Of a stretch of 37,658 nt of DNA, positions 1-7,062 are shown one piece after another (position 1 is the stretch's first letter; the number at the start of each line of letters is the position of its first letter). A program made the translations under genes and the position numbers. The notes beneath the pieces are model-generated. The model did not search any database. It had not been told where the DNA came from and worked only from the letters and a program-made list of their open reading frames with translations. Source of the stretch: Streptomyces coryli. Its GTDB lineage: Bacteria; Actinomycetota; Actinomycetes; Streptomycetales; Streptomycetaceae. Where the stretch lies: positions 1-37,658 of the forward strand of contig NZ_JAAKZV010000056.1 of assembly GCF_011044975.1 (NCBI RefSeq), read 5' to 3'.

Positions 1-657
1 CTCCGAAGCCAGGAAGACCGCCGCCTCCCCCACCTCCACCGGCTCGGCGAGCCGGCCGATCGGGACCGTCCGGCCGACGGCCGCGACGGCGTCCTCGTCC
101 CCGTAGTGCAGATGCGCCAGCTCCGTACGGACCATGCCGAGGACGAGCGTGTTCACCCGCACCTCCGGCGCCCACTCCACCGCCATCGACCGGGCCAGGC
201 TCTCCAGTCCCGCCTTCGCCGCGCCGTACGCCGCCGTGCCGGGCGAGGGGCGGCCGCCGCTGACGCTGCCGATCATCACCACCGAGCCGTGCGCGGCGCG
301 CAGATGGGGATAGGCGGCCAGCGATGCTGTCAGCGGGGTCGTCAGGTTGAGCTCCAGGACGCGCGCGTGCTTGGCCGCCGGGGCTTCGGCGAGCATCCGG
401 TACGGGGCTCCGCCCGCGTTGTTCACCAGGACATCGAGGCCGCCGTAGCGCTCGGCCAGGTCGTCGAAGAAGCCCTGGACCGCCTCGGGTTCGCGCAGAT
501 CGAGGGGCACGTACTCGATCCCGTCGAGCTCTCTCTCCGGTGGCCTGCGCGCACAAGTCACCACCCGTGCGCCCGCGTCGGCGAAGGCGCGGGCGATGCC
601 GGCCCCGACGCCGCGCGTGCCGCCGGTGACGACCGCGACCTTCCCGTCCATCTCCAT
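1..657 (-). CDS. SDR-family oxidoreductase (C-terminal end cut by window edge)
   Basis: Short-chain dehydrogenase/reductase, probably acting on a hydroxyl or keto CoA thioester. Seen: the N-terminal Rossmann strand with a TGGTRGVG-type NAD(P)-binding motif near residues 10-17, the NNAGG motif in the middle, a catalytic Ser in the IGSVSGG segment, and the YGAAK (YxxxK) pair. The C-terminal end runs off the left edge. The start at 657 is preferred over the in-frame ATG at 651 because GGAAGG lies 9 bases upstream of it. It is divergent from echA20 across 54 bases holding an operator-like palindrome. In Mycobacterium tuberculosis the gene divergent from echA20 (Rv3549c) is also an SDR, so this is probably its counterpart in the HIP pathway. 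The family call is firm; the exact substrate is inferred from context. Confidence 0.85.
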   Translation of the reverse strand, partial: MEMDGKVAVVTGGTRGVGAGIARAFADAGARVVTCARRPPERELDGIEYVPLDLREPEAVQGFFDDLAERYGGLDVLVNNAGGAPYRMLAEAPAAKHARVLELNLTTPLTASLAAYPHLRAAHGSVVMIGSVSGGRPSPGTAAYGAAKAGLESLARSMAVEWAPEVRVNTLVLGMVRTELAHLHYGDEDAVAAVGRTVPIGRLAEPVEVGEAAVFLASE

Positions 658-662
658 CCGCT

Positions 663-701
663 GCTACCTTCCACCTAACAAACGTTTGGTGGAAAGGTAG
701 C
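663..701. promoter_or_regulatory. Divergent operator/leader region, KstR2-like site inside a long inverted repeat
   Basis: The gap between the SDR gene and echA20 holds the 14-mer AACAAACGTTTGGT (677-690). It fits the mycobacterial KstR2 consensus AnCAAGnnCTTGnT at 8 of 10 specified positions. Outside it, GCTACCTTCCACC (663-675) is mirrored by GGTGGAAAGGTAGC (688-701) with a one-base indel. Each half therefore also supplies the purine-rich leader (GGTGGAAGG or GGTGGAAAGG) of one divergent gene. The core ACCAAACnnTTGTTAGG recurs at 11442-11458. The match to KstR2 is inferred. Confidence 0.65.
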
Positions 702-711
702 TGATCCTCGT

Positions 712-1461
712 ATGGGTGTCTCCACCTCAGCACCGGAGAATGGCGTCCGCGTCGTCACGGCCGACTTCCCTCCCGTCAACGCGCTTCCCGTACAGGCCTG
801 GTACGACCTGGCGAACGCCGTCCGCGCGGCCGGCCGCGACCAGGCCGTGCGCTGCGTCGTGCTCGCCGCGACCGGGCGCGGGTTCAACGCGGGCGTGGAC
901 ATCAAGGAGTTGCAGCGCGCCACGGACCACTCGGCGCTGATCGCCGTCAACCACGCCTGCGCGGAGGCCTTCGCCGCCGTCTACGAGTGCGAGGTGCCGG
1001 TGGTGGCCGCGGTGCAGGGCCACTGCCTGGGCGGCGGCATCGGCCTCGCGGGCAACGCGGACGCCATCGTGGCGAGCGAGGACGCCACCTTCGGCCTGCC
1101 CGAGCTCGACCGCGGCGCTCTCGGCGCGGCCACGCATCTGGCCCGCCTGGTGCCGCCGCACGTGATGCGCGCGCTGTACTTCACCTCGCGCACCATCGGC
1201 GCCGCCGAGCTGCGCGCCCACGGCTCGGTCTGGCAGGTCGTACCGCGCGATGAACTGGAAAAGGCGGCTCTGGAACTGGCCCGCGAGATCGCCGCCAAGG
1301 ACGGCCATCTCATCCGCCTCGCGAAGGCTGCGATCAATGGCATCGACCCCGTGGACGTGCGCCGCAGCTACCGCTTCGAGCAGGGCTTCACCTTCGAGGC
1401 CGCCCTGAGCGGCACCGCGGACCGGGTCCGCGACACCTTCGGCAAGGAGGGCAACGCGTGA
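712..1461 (+). CDS. echA20: Enoyl-CoA hydratase/isomerase family, EchA20-like ring-opening hydrolase
   Basis: Crotonase-fold protein of 249 aa. EchA20 opens ring D of a bicyclic CoA thioester (HIEC-CoA) during degradation of steroid rings C and D. Seen: the start MGVSTSAPENGVRVVTADFP resembles recalled mycobacterial EchA20. GRGFNAGVDIKE (55-66) and GHCLGGGIGLAGNAD (103-117) form the CoA and oxyanion loops, and ATFGLPELDRGALGAATH (125-142) carries the acidic residues. The length matches mycobacterial EchA20 (about 247 aa). It is the first gene of a tightly overlapping set with ipdA, ipdB and ipdC. The start at 712 has GGAAAGG 14 bases upstream, which is a long spacing, but no better start is present. 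The orthology call rests on recalled sequence and on identical gene order. Confidence 0.85.
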   Translation: MGVSTSAPENGVRVVTADFPPVNALPVQAWYDLANAVRAAGRDQAVRCVVLAATGRGFNAGVDIKELQRATDHSALIAVNHACAEAFAAVYECEVPVVAAVQGHCLGGGIGLAGNADAIVASEDATFGLPELDRGALGAATHLARLVPPHVMRALYFTSRTIGAAELRAHGSVWQVVPRDELEKAALELAREIAAKDGHLIRLAKAAINGIDPVDVRRSYRFEQGFTFEAALSGTADRVRDTFGKEGNA

Positions 1462-2312
1462 CGGACAAGACGATGACACCGGACGAGGTCGTCGGCCGGC
1501 TGCACAGCGGCATGACCCTCGGCATCGGCGGCTGGGGCTCGCGCCGCAAGCCGATGGCGCTGGTACGCGCGATCCTGCGCCGCGCGGATCTCACCGACCT
1601 CACCGTGGTCGCGTACGGCGGTCCGGACGTCGGCATGCTCCTCGCCGCGGGCCGGATCAGGAAGCTGGTCACGGCCTTCGTCACCCTCGACTCGATCCCG
1701 CTGGAGCCGCACTTCCGCGCCGCCCGCGAGCGCGGTGACGTGGAGCTGAGCGAGGTCGACGAGGCCATGTTCATGTGGGGGCTGCACGCGGCGGCGAACC
1801 GGCTGCCGTTCCTGCCGGTGCGCGCCGGGATCGGGTCCGACGTCATGCGGGTCAACCCCGATCTGAAGACCGTGCGTTCGCCGTACGAGGACGGCGAGGA
1901 GTTCGTCGCCATGCCCGCGCTGGGCCTGGACGCCGCCCTCGTGCACGTCAACCGCGCCGACCGGCTCGGCAACGGCCAGTACCTCGGCCCCGACCCGTAC
2001 TTCGACGACCTCTTCTGCGCCGCCGCCGACGCCGCGTACGTCAGCTGCGATCAGATCGTCGGGACCGCCGAGCTGACCGAGACCGCCGCCCCGCAGACGC
2101 TGCTGGTCAAGCGGCACACCGTCGCCGGCGTCGTCGAGGCCCCGGGCGGCGCGCACTTCACCGCCAACGCCCCCGACCACGACCGCGACGAGTCCTTCCA
2201 GAAGCTGTACGCGACCACGCCCTGGCCGGAGTTCGCCGAGCGCTTCCTGAGCGGCGGCGAGAAGGACTACCGCGCCGCGGTCCAGGCCTGGCACGAGGAG
2301 ACCCGCTCATGA
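1458..2312 (+). CDS. ipdA: CoA-transferase family alpha subunit, IpdA-like ring-cleaving hydrolase
   Basis: Alpha subunit (284 aa) of a class I CoA-transferase-fold heterodimer. In mycobacteria and rhodococci IpdAB does not transfer CoA; it hydrolyses a ring C-C bond in COCHEA-CoA, the second ring opening of HIP breakdown. Seen: an N-terminal GIGGWGSRRKPMALVRAI segment (22-39), AYGGPDVG near 52-59, a DE pair at 101-102 where I would place the IpdA active-site Glu, LPFLPVRAGIGSD near 117, and EAPGGAHFT near the C-terminus. The start is GTG at 1458, overlapping the echA20 stop in a GTGA junction. It also overlaps ipdB by 4 bases, so the subunits are probably translationally coupled. Confidence 0.87.
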   Translation: MTDKTMTPDEVVGRLHSGMTLGIGGWGSRRKPMALVRAILRRADLTDLTVVAYGGPDVGMLLAAGRIRKLVTAFVTLDSIPLEPHFRAARERGDVELSEVDEAMFMWGLHAAANRLPFLPVRAGIGSDVMRVNPDLKTVRSPYEDGEEFVAMPALGLDAALVHVNRADRLGNGQYLGPDPYFDDLFCAAADAAYVSCDQIVGTAELTETAAPQTLLVKRHTVAGVVEAPGGAHFTANAPDHDRDESFQKLYATTPWPEFAERFLSGGEKDYRAAVQAWHEETRS

Positions 2313-3058
2313 CGACGCAGACCACGACCGCCACCCGCGCCGACTACTGCGTCACCGCCTGCGCCGACACGTGGCGCGACGCGGGCGAGGTCCTCGCCAG
2401 CCCGATGGGCGGCCTGATCCCGCTGCTCGGCGCCCGCCTCGCCAAGCGCACCTTCGCACCGGACCTGATGCTCACCGACGGCGAGGCCATGCTGGTCGGC
2501 ATCGACGGCACCCCGGAGGGCTGGCTCCCGTACGGCCAGCACCTCGCCCTCGCCACCAGCGGCCGCCGGCAGCAGATGATGGGCGCGAGCCAACTCGACC
2601 GCTACGGCAACCAGAACATCTCCTGCATCGGCGACTGGCAGCGACCCGAGCGCCAGCTCCTCGGCGTCCGCGGCGCCCCGATGAACACGCTCAACCACCC
2701 GGTCAGCTACTTCGTCGCCCGCCACTCGACCCGCGTCTTCGTCGAGAAGGTCGACATGGTCTGCGGCGTCGGCTACGACAACGCGGCCGCCGCCGGTCCG
2801 TCCGCGACCCGCTACCACCGCATCCCGGCCGTGGTGACGAACCTCGGTGTGCTGGACTTCGAGACCCCCGACCACTCGATGCGGCTGGCCTCGCTGCACC
2901 CGGGCGTGACGGCCGACGAGGTGCGGGCGGCGACCGGTTTCGACCTGGTGATCCCGGAGGACGTCCCGTACACCCGGGAGCCGGCCGCCGACGAACTCCG
3001 CCTGATCCGCGACGTCCTCGACCCGAAGGGCGGCCGCGACCGCGAGGTGCCGTCCTGA
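2309..3058 (+). CDS. ipdB: CoA-transferase family beta subunit, IpdB-like
   Basis: Beta subunit (249 aa) pairing with IpdA to form the COCHEA-CoA hydrolase. Seen: DAGEVLASPMGG (25-36), LTDGEAMLV, MMGASQLDRYGNQNIS (the GANQVDRYGN-type motif of this family), GVRGAPMNTLNHPVSYF, and the C-terminal DPKGGRDREVPS. That last segment closely resembles the end of mycobacterial IpdB as I recall it. The start ATG overlaps the ipdA stop as ATGA, and the stop overlaps the ipdC start as TGATG, so all four genes form one transcript. An ordinary 3-oxoacid CoA-transferase is the alternative, but the neighbours and terminal sequences favour IpdB. Confidence 0.87.
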   Translation: MTTQTTTATRADYCVTACADTWRDAGEVLASPMGGLIPLLGARLAKRTFAPDLMLTDGEAMLVGIDGTPEGWLPYGQHLALATSGRRQQMMGASQLDRYGNQNISCIGDWQRPERQLLGVRGAPMNTLNHPVSYFVARHSTRVFVEKVDMVCGVGYDNAAAAGPSATRYHRIPAVVTNLGVLDFETPDHSMRLASLHPGVTADEVRAATGFDLVIPEDVPYTREPAADELRLIRDVLDPKGGRDREVPS

Positions 3059-4149
3059 TGGAGACCGCACTCACCCGCCTCACCGGCGTCCGCCACCCGG
3101 TCGTGCAGACGGGCATGGGCTGGGTCGCGGGCCCGCGCCTGGTCTCCGCCACCGCGAACGCCGGCGCGCTGGGCATCCTCGCCTCGGCGACGATGACCGT
3201 CGAGGAGCTGCGCGCGGCCGTGCGCGAGGTGAAGTCCCGTACGGACGCGCCCTTCGGCGTCAATCTGCGCGCGGACGCGGGCGACGCCGCCGACCGGGTG
3301 CGGATCATCGTTGAGGAGGGGGTACGGGTCGCCTCCTTCGCCCTCGCGCCGTCGAAGGAGCTGATCGCCCGGCTCAAGGACGCGGGCGTCGTCGTCATCC
3401 CCTCGATCGGCGCCCGCCGGCACGCCGAGAAGGTGGCGGCGTGGGGCGCGGACGCGGTCCTCGTACAAGGAGGGGAAGGTGGCGGGCACACGGGCGCGGT
3501 CGCGACTACCGTGCTGCTCCCCCAGGTCGTCGACGCTGTCGACATCCCGGTGATCGCGGCGGGCGGCTTCTACGACGGCCGCGGCCTGGTCGCGGCGCTG
3601 GCGTACGGGGCGGCGGGGATCGGCATGGGGACGCGCTTCCTGCTCACCTCGGACTCGACCGTCCCGGACGCGGTCAAGGCCCGCTACCTGGCGGCGGCGG
3701 TGGGCGACGTGACGGTCACGACGGCCGTCGACGGCCTCCCCCACCGGATGCTGCGCAGCGATCTGGTGCGCACGCTGGAGGGCTCGGGCCGGGCCCGCTC
3801 CCTGCTGACCGCCGTCCGCAGCGCGGCCCGCTTCCGCCGCCTGACCGGCTCCTCCTGGCCGCAACTGGTCCGCGACGGTCTGGCCATGAAGCACGGCAAG
3901 GACCTGACGTGGAGCCAGGTCCTCCTCGCCGCGAACACGCCGATGCTGCTGAAGTCCGCCATGGTCGACGGCCGCACCGACCTGGGCGTCATGGCCTCCG
4001 GTCAGGTCGCGGGCCTCATCGACGACCTGCCGAGCTGCGCGGAGCTCATCGACGGGATCGTCGCTCAGGCGGAGGGCGTCCTGCGCGGGCTCTCCGCGGG
4101 CGGCAGTCCGACCCGCGACCAGGCCCGGTCGATCACCGCACCGCGCTGA
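3058..4149 (+). CDS. ipdC: FMN-dependent oxidoreductase, nitronate monooxygenase fold, IpdC-like
   Basis: A 363-aa TIM-barrel flavoprotein of the 2-nitropropane dioxygenase/nitronate monooxygenase family. In the KstR2 regulon IpdC is the flavin-dependent enzyme that modifies the bicyclic CoA intermediate before ring opening. Seen: MGWVAGPRLVSATANAGALG (20-39), VQGGEGGGHTG (136-146) and AAGGFYDG (167-174), which make the FMN phosphate site, and GIGMGTRF (187-194). A C-terminal extension (about 230-363) is longer than in simple nitronate monooxygenases. It follows ipdB with a one-base overlap. Its last 85 bases overlap the 3' end of the minus-strand gene at 4065-5576. Confidence 0.83.
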   Translation: METALTRLTGVRHPVVQTGMGWVAGPRLVSATANAGALGILASATMTVEELRAAVREVKSRTDAPFGVNLRADAGDAADRVRIIVEEGVRVASFALAPSKELIARLKDAGVVVIPSIGARRHAEKVAAWGADAVLVQGGEGGGHTGAVATTVLLPQVVDAVDIPVIAAGGFYDGRGLVAALAYGAAGIGMGTRFLLTSDSTVPDAVKARYLAAAVGDVTVTTAVDGLPHRMLRSDLVRTLEGSGRARSLLTAVRSAARFRRLTGSSWPQLVRDGLAMKHGKDLTWSQVLLAANTPMLLKSAMVDGRTDLGVMASGQVAGLIDDLPSCAELIDGIVAQAEGVLRGLSAGGSPTRDQARSITAPR

Positions 4150-5576
4150 CCGTCACCGTAACGGGCGCGTGCGGCCCTGCTCGTGAGCCGGGCGAGGTCA
4201 GCGAACTCGGGCTCCACGCCCAGCTGTCCGGAGGTCAGCACCTCCCACCAGATGCGGCCCGCGCGCTCCCAGGCATGGCCGCCGAACCCCCTCGCGGCCA
4301 GGTAGAAGGCGCGGTTGGGGATACCGGAGTTCATGTGAATGCCGCCGTTGTCCCGGCCGGTCACCACGTAGCCGTCCATCGTGTGCGGCTGCGGATCCTT
4401 GCCGAGTACCGGATCGTCGTACGCGGTGCCGGGAGCCTTGAAGGACCGCAGCGCCACGCCCTTGATGCCGGGCGCCAGCAGGCCGGCGCCGACGAGCCAG
4501 TCCGCCTCCTCGGCCGTCTGCCCCAGCGCGTACTGCTTGACCAGCAGGCCGAAGGTCTCGCGGAGTGAGGTGTTGAGCGCCCCGCTCTGGCCGAAATAGG
4601 TCAGCGACTCCAGCTCGGGCAGGCCCGCGAGCAGGTGGTATGCGGCCATTTCCAGCCCTTGGCCGAACGATGTGAACACCGCGCCGTCACCGTCGCCGAG
4701 GAAGACCGCCTCACCGTTCCAGAAACCGTTGTTGTACTTCTCGGCGTAGTGCACGACGACGGTGAGCTGCTCGCCCTCCGCACCCACATACTGCCGGTGG
4801 AACACCTCGCTGAGGAACTTCCGGGTGGCGACGATGCCGTCGTAGACGCGGTTGACGGCGGCATCCGACACCTCGTCCTCGCCCTCGGCCCGGGCCACGG
4901 CGAACCGGTCGAGGTCGGCACTGTCCTCGTGCTGCGCGTCGAGGATGACGAATCCGGCGTCGCCCACCGAGTCCCGGGTGCGCGTGGCGCGCCTGGCCCT
5001 GGCCGCAAGCGGCCTCGGCCAACCGAAGTCGAGGGGGGCGCCGCGCTCCTCGGTCAGCCGCTCCTGCAGGGCCAGCGGGATGACGCCGGTGCGCAGCACC
5101 GCCGGCACCGCCTCCATCGCCACGCCCCCGCCGCTCTGCAGGCGTCTCGTCGAGGCCTCGATCTGGTCGCTCGACAGCCGCGCGACGGCGCCGGTCTTCT
5201 CGATCGCCGATACGAGCCGCTGCGCGGCGTCGCCGACGAGTTCGTCGCGGGTCGCGGCGGAGACGGCGCCCCCGTAGAGGAACGGGATCAGCTCCACCGC
5301 CTCGTAGCCGCGCAGCGCCGCCTCGAAGGTGTCCGCATTGCGCCTGCGGGCCAGCACGGCGCCGTGGTCCTCCCACGCCTTCCGGCTGGGCGCGGCGGCA
5401 TCCCAGTGGCCGTACTTGCGGTAGTACGCGACGGACGTGCCGTGCCGGGACAGCTCGGCATAGATGAGTCGGGCGGCGGCACGGAGGGTGCTGCGGCTGT
5501 GGGCATACGCGCCTCCTGCCGCCACCGCGGCGGCGACCGCTGCCCCGATGAGCGCGACGATGTCGCTGCTGTCCAT
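4065..5576 (-). CDS. Membrane-anchored M4 (thermolysin/protealysin) family protein lacking the zinc site
   Basis: A 503-aa protein with a short N-terminal membrane helix (about 6-24) and a helical region of unknown type (30-190). The thermolysin-like fold spans about 205-490: VVVHYAEKYNNGFWNGEAVF (273-292), GDGDG (294-298), GQSGALN (329-335), DNGGIHMNSG (409-418). A gapless alignment to thermolysin puts AYHLL (312-316) where HELTH should be and T336 where the third zinc-ligand Glu should be. The active-site His equivalent, H414, is kept. It is therefore probably a non-catalytic relative. No propeptide domain or emfourin-type partner is seen. The start at 5576 is chosen because the helix follows directly and a G-rich ribosome site precedes it. 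It is divergent from dgt. Confidence 0.8.
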   Translation of the reverse strand: MDSSDIVALIGAAVAAAVAAGGAYAHSRSTLRAAARLIYAELSRHGTSVAYYRKYGHWDAAAPSRKAWEDHGAVLARRRNADTFEAALRGYEAVELIPFLYGGAVSAATRDELVGDAAQRLVSAIEKTGAVARLSSDQIEASTRRLQSGGGVAMEAVPAVLRTGVIPLALQERLTEERGAPLDFGWPRPLAARARRATRTRDSVGDAGFVILDAQHEDSADLDRFAVARAEGEDEVSDAAVNRVYDGIVATRKFLSEVFHRQYVGAEGEQLTVVVHYAEKYNNGFWNGEAVFLGDGDGAVFTSFGQGLEMAAYHLLAGLPELESLTYFGQSGALNTSLRETFGLLVKQYALGQTAEEADWLVGAGLLAPGIKGVALRSFKAPGTAYDDPVLGKDPQPHTMDGYVVTGRDNGGIHMNSGIPNRAFYLAARGFGGHAWERAGRIWWEVLTSGQLGVEPEFADLARLTSRAARARYGDGQRGAVIDRAWSRVGLPPAESPRRTPSA

Positions 5577-5678
5577 GTGCCCCACCCCCGGACAGCCGGC
5601 TCCTGCCCCCATCCTCCCGGCCCGGGCCATGTCCTGCCTATCACCCGGCACATGGTCGTCCCGAGTAGCATCCGAGGC

Positions 5679-7004
5679 ATGCGACCTGCCCATTACACAG
5701 ATGAAGACCTGGAACAGCACTCCCTTCAACGGCGGGTCGCCGACGACGGGCAGCGGTCCGGCTTCGAGCACGACGTGGACCGGATCCTGTACTCGACCCA
5801 GTGGCGGGCGCTCGCCGGCAAGAGCCAGGTCGTCGCCAGCGGGGAGCTCGGCGCGTACCACACCCGGCTCACCCACTCGATGAAGGTGGCGCAGCTGGGG
5901 CGGCGGATGGCCGAGCGGCTCGAGCGGCGTTACGGCGGTCCGAATCCGGCGCTGGTCGAGGCGGCGTGCATGGCGCACGACATCGGGCATCCGCCGTTCG
6001 GGCACGCGGGCGAGACGGCGCTGCGCCTGACGATGGACGAGCTGCAGGCCGCGGACGGCGCCACGGACAGCTTCGAGGGCAACGCCCAGACGCTGCGCAT
6101 CCTCACCTTCCTGGCCGCGCACAAGTACCCGGGCCACCGCGGTCTGCACCTGTCGCGGGCCTGCCTGGACGCGGCCACCAAGTACCCGTGGGAGCGCGCC
6201 CCGCTCGACGTCGACCCGGCGCGGCACGCGAAGTGGGGCGTCTACGCGGCCGACCGGGAGGCGTTCGCATGGGTCCGCGCGGGCCGTACCGACGACGCCG
6301 TGCCGGTCGAGGAGCAGGTGATGGACTGGGCCGACGACGTCACCTATGCCTGCCATGACGTGGAGGACTTCTATCGCACCGGGCTGATCCCCCTGGCCGC
6401 CCTGTTCCCGCCGCCCGGATCGGCCGGCGCCGACACGGAGCGCGAGACACGGCGCTTCCTCGATTACGTGGCCGCCAAGCGGCACCGCACCGGCGCCGGA
6501 TTCGACCGGGACGAGGCGGAAGGCCTGCTGTCGGACATCGCAAAGGCGCTGTCGATCGCCGAGCCCTACGGCGGCCGGCACGCGGACGACGTCGCCGTCA
6601 ACGCCCGCACCGCCAAGCTCATCGACCACTTCACCCGCGACATAGAGCTGGAGATCGGCGGCTCGGCGGCCATCCGCTACGGCGCCCGGCTCGTCGTCCC
6701 GGCCGAGCGCCGCGCGGCCTGCGAACTGCTCAAGGAACTGGTCTGGTGCTACGTCATCGACCGCCCGGCCCTGGCCACCCAGCAGCACGGCAAGCGCCGC
6801 ATCGTCTCCGAACTGCTGCGCTGGACACACGAGTCCCCGACCCTGCTGCCCGCCGACCGCGCCGAGGAACTGGTCCTCCACGGCGACCCGCTGCGCGCCG
6901 CCGCCGACCACGTCGCCTCGCTCACCGAGGACCAGGCCATCGCCCTGCACCGCCGCCTGTCGGGCGCCGGCCTCGGCTCGGTCAGCGACAACGTCTGGCT
7001 CTGA
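5679..7004 (+). CDS. dgt: Deoxyguanosinetriphosphate triphosphohydrolase (dGTPase-like)
   Basis: A 441-aa HD-domain dNTP triphosphohydrolase, which converts a dNTP to the deoxynucleoside and tripolyphosphate and helps set dNTP pools. Seen: a substrate/metal segment YHTRLTHS (60-67), the HD pair in CMAHDIGHPPFGHAGE (97-112; H100, D101), NAQTLRILT, and the distal Asp in DWADDVTYACHDVED (216-230). All expected HD metal ligands are present. An in-frame ATG at 5652 is possible, but the family usually begins a few residues before the DLEQHSLQRR-like segment. A long reading frame continues upstream but is not convincing as coding. This is a housekeeping gene placed between the two halves of the HIP cluster. 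Confidence 0.9.
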   Translation: MRPAHYTDEDLEQHSLQRRVADDGQRSGFEHDVDRILYSTQWRALAGKSQVVASGELGAYHTRLTHSMKVAQLGRRMAERLERRYGGPNPALVEAACMAHDIGHPPFGHAGETALRLTMDELQAADGATDSFEGNAQTLRILTFLAAHKYPGHRGLHLSRACLDAATKYPWERAPLDVDPARHAKWGVYAADREAFAWVRAGRTDDAVPVEEQVMDWADDVTYACHDVEDFYRTGLIPLAALFPPPGSAGADTERETRRFLDYVAAKRHRTGAGFDRDEAEGLLSDIAKALSIAEPYGGRHADDVAVNARTAKLIDHFTRDIELEIGGSAAIRYGARLVVPAERRAACELLKELVWCYVIDRPALATQQHGKRRIVSELLRWTHESPTLLPADRAEELVLHGDPLRAAADHVASLTEDQAIALHRRLSGAGLGSVSDNVWL

Positions 7005-7028
7005 CCACCGCGGGGCCACTACCTTACG

Positions 7029-7047
7029 TGGGACATCCGACATCCCA
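7029..7047. promoter_or_regulatory. Tandem GACATCC repeat within a TGGGA...TCCCA inverted repeat upstream of the sialidase gene
   Basis: GACATCC occurs twice head to tail (7032-7038 and 7039-7045), framed by TGGGA (7029-7033) and TCCCA (7043-7047). It lies 15 bases before the sialidase start and 24 bases after the dgt stop, which suits a repressor site for the sialidase gene. No regulator is identified. Confidence 0.35.
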
Positions 7048-7062
7048 TGAGGGTTCTCCTCG

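Noticed and set aside
1458-3058. IpdAB as an ordinary 3-oxoacid CoA-transferase.
   Set aside because: Overlapping genes with EchA20- and IpdC-like products, and terminal segments like those of mycobacterial IpdA and IpdB, make the ring-cleaving hydrolase more likely, though only an assay would settle it.
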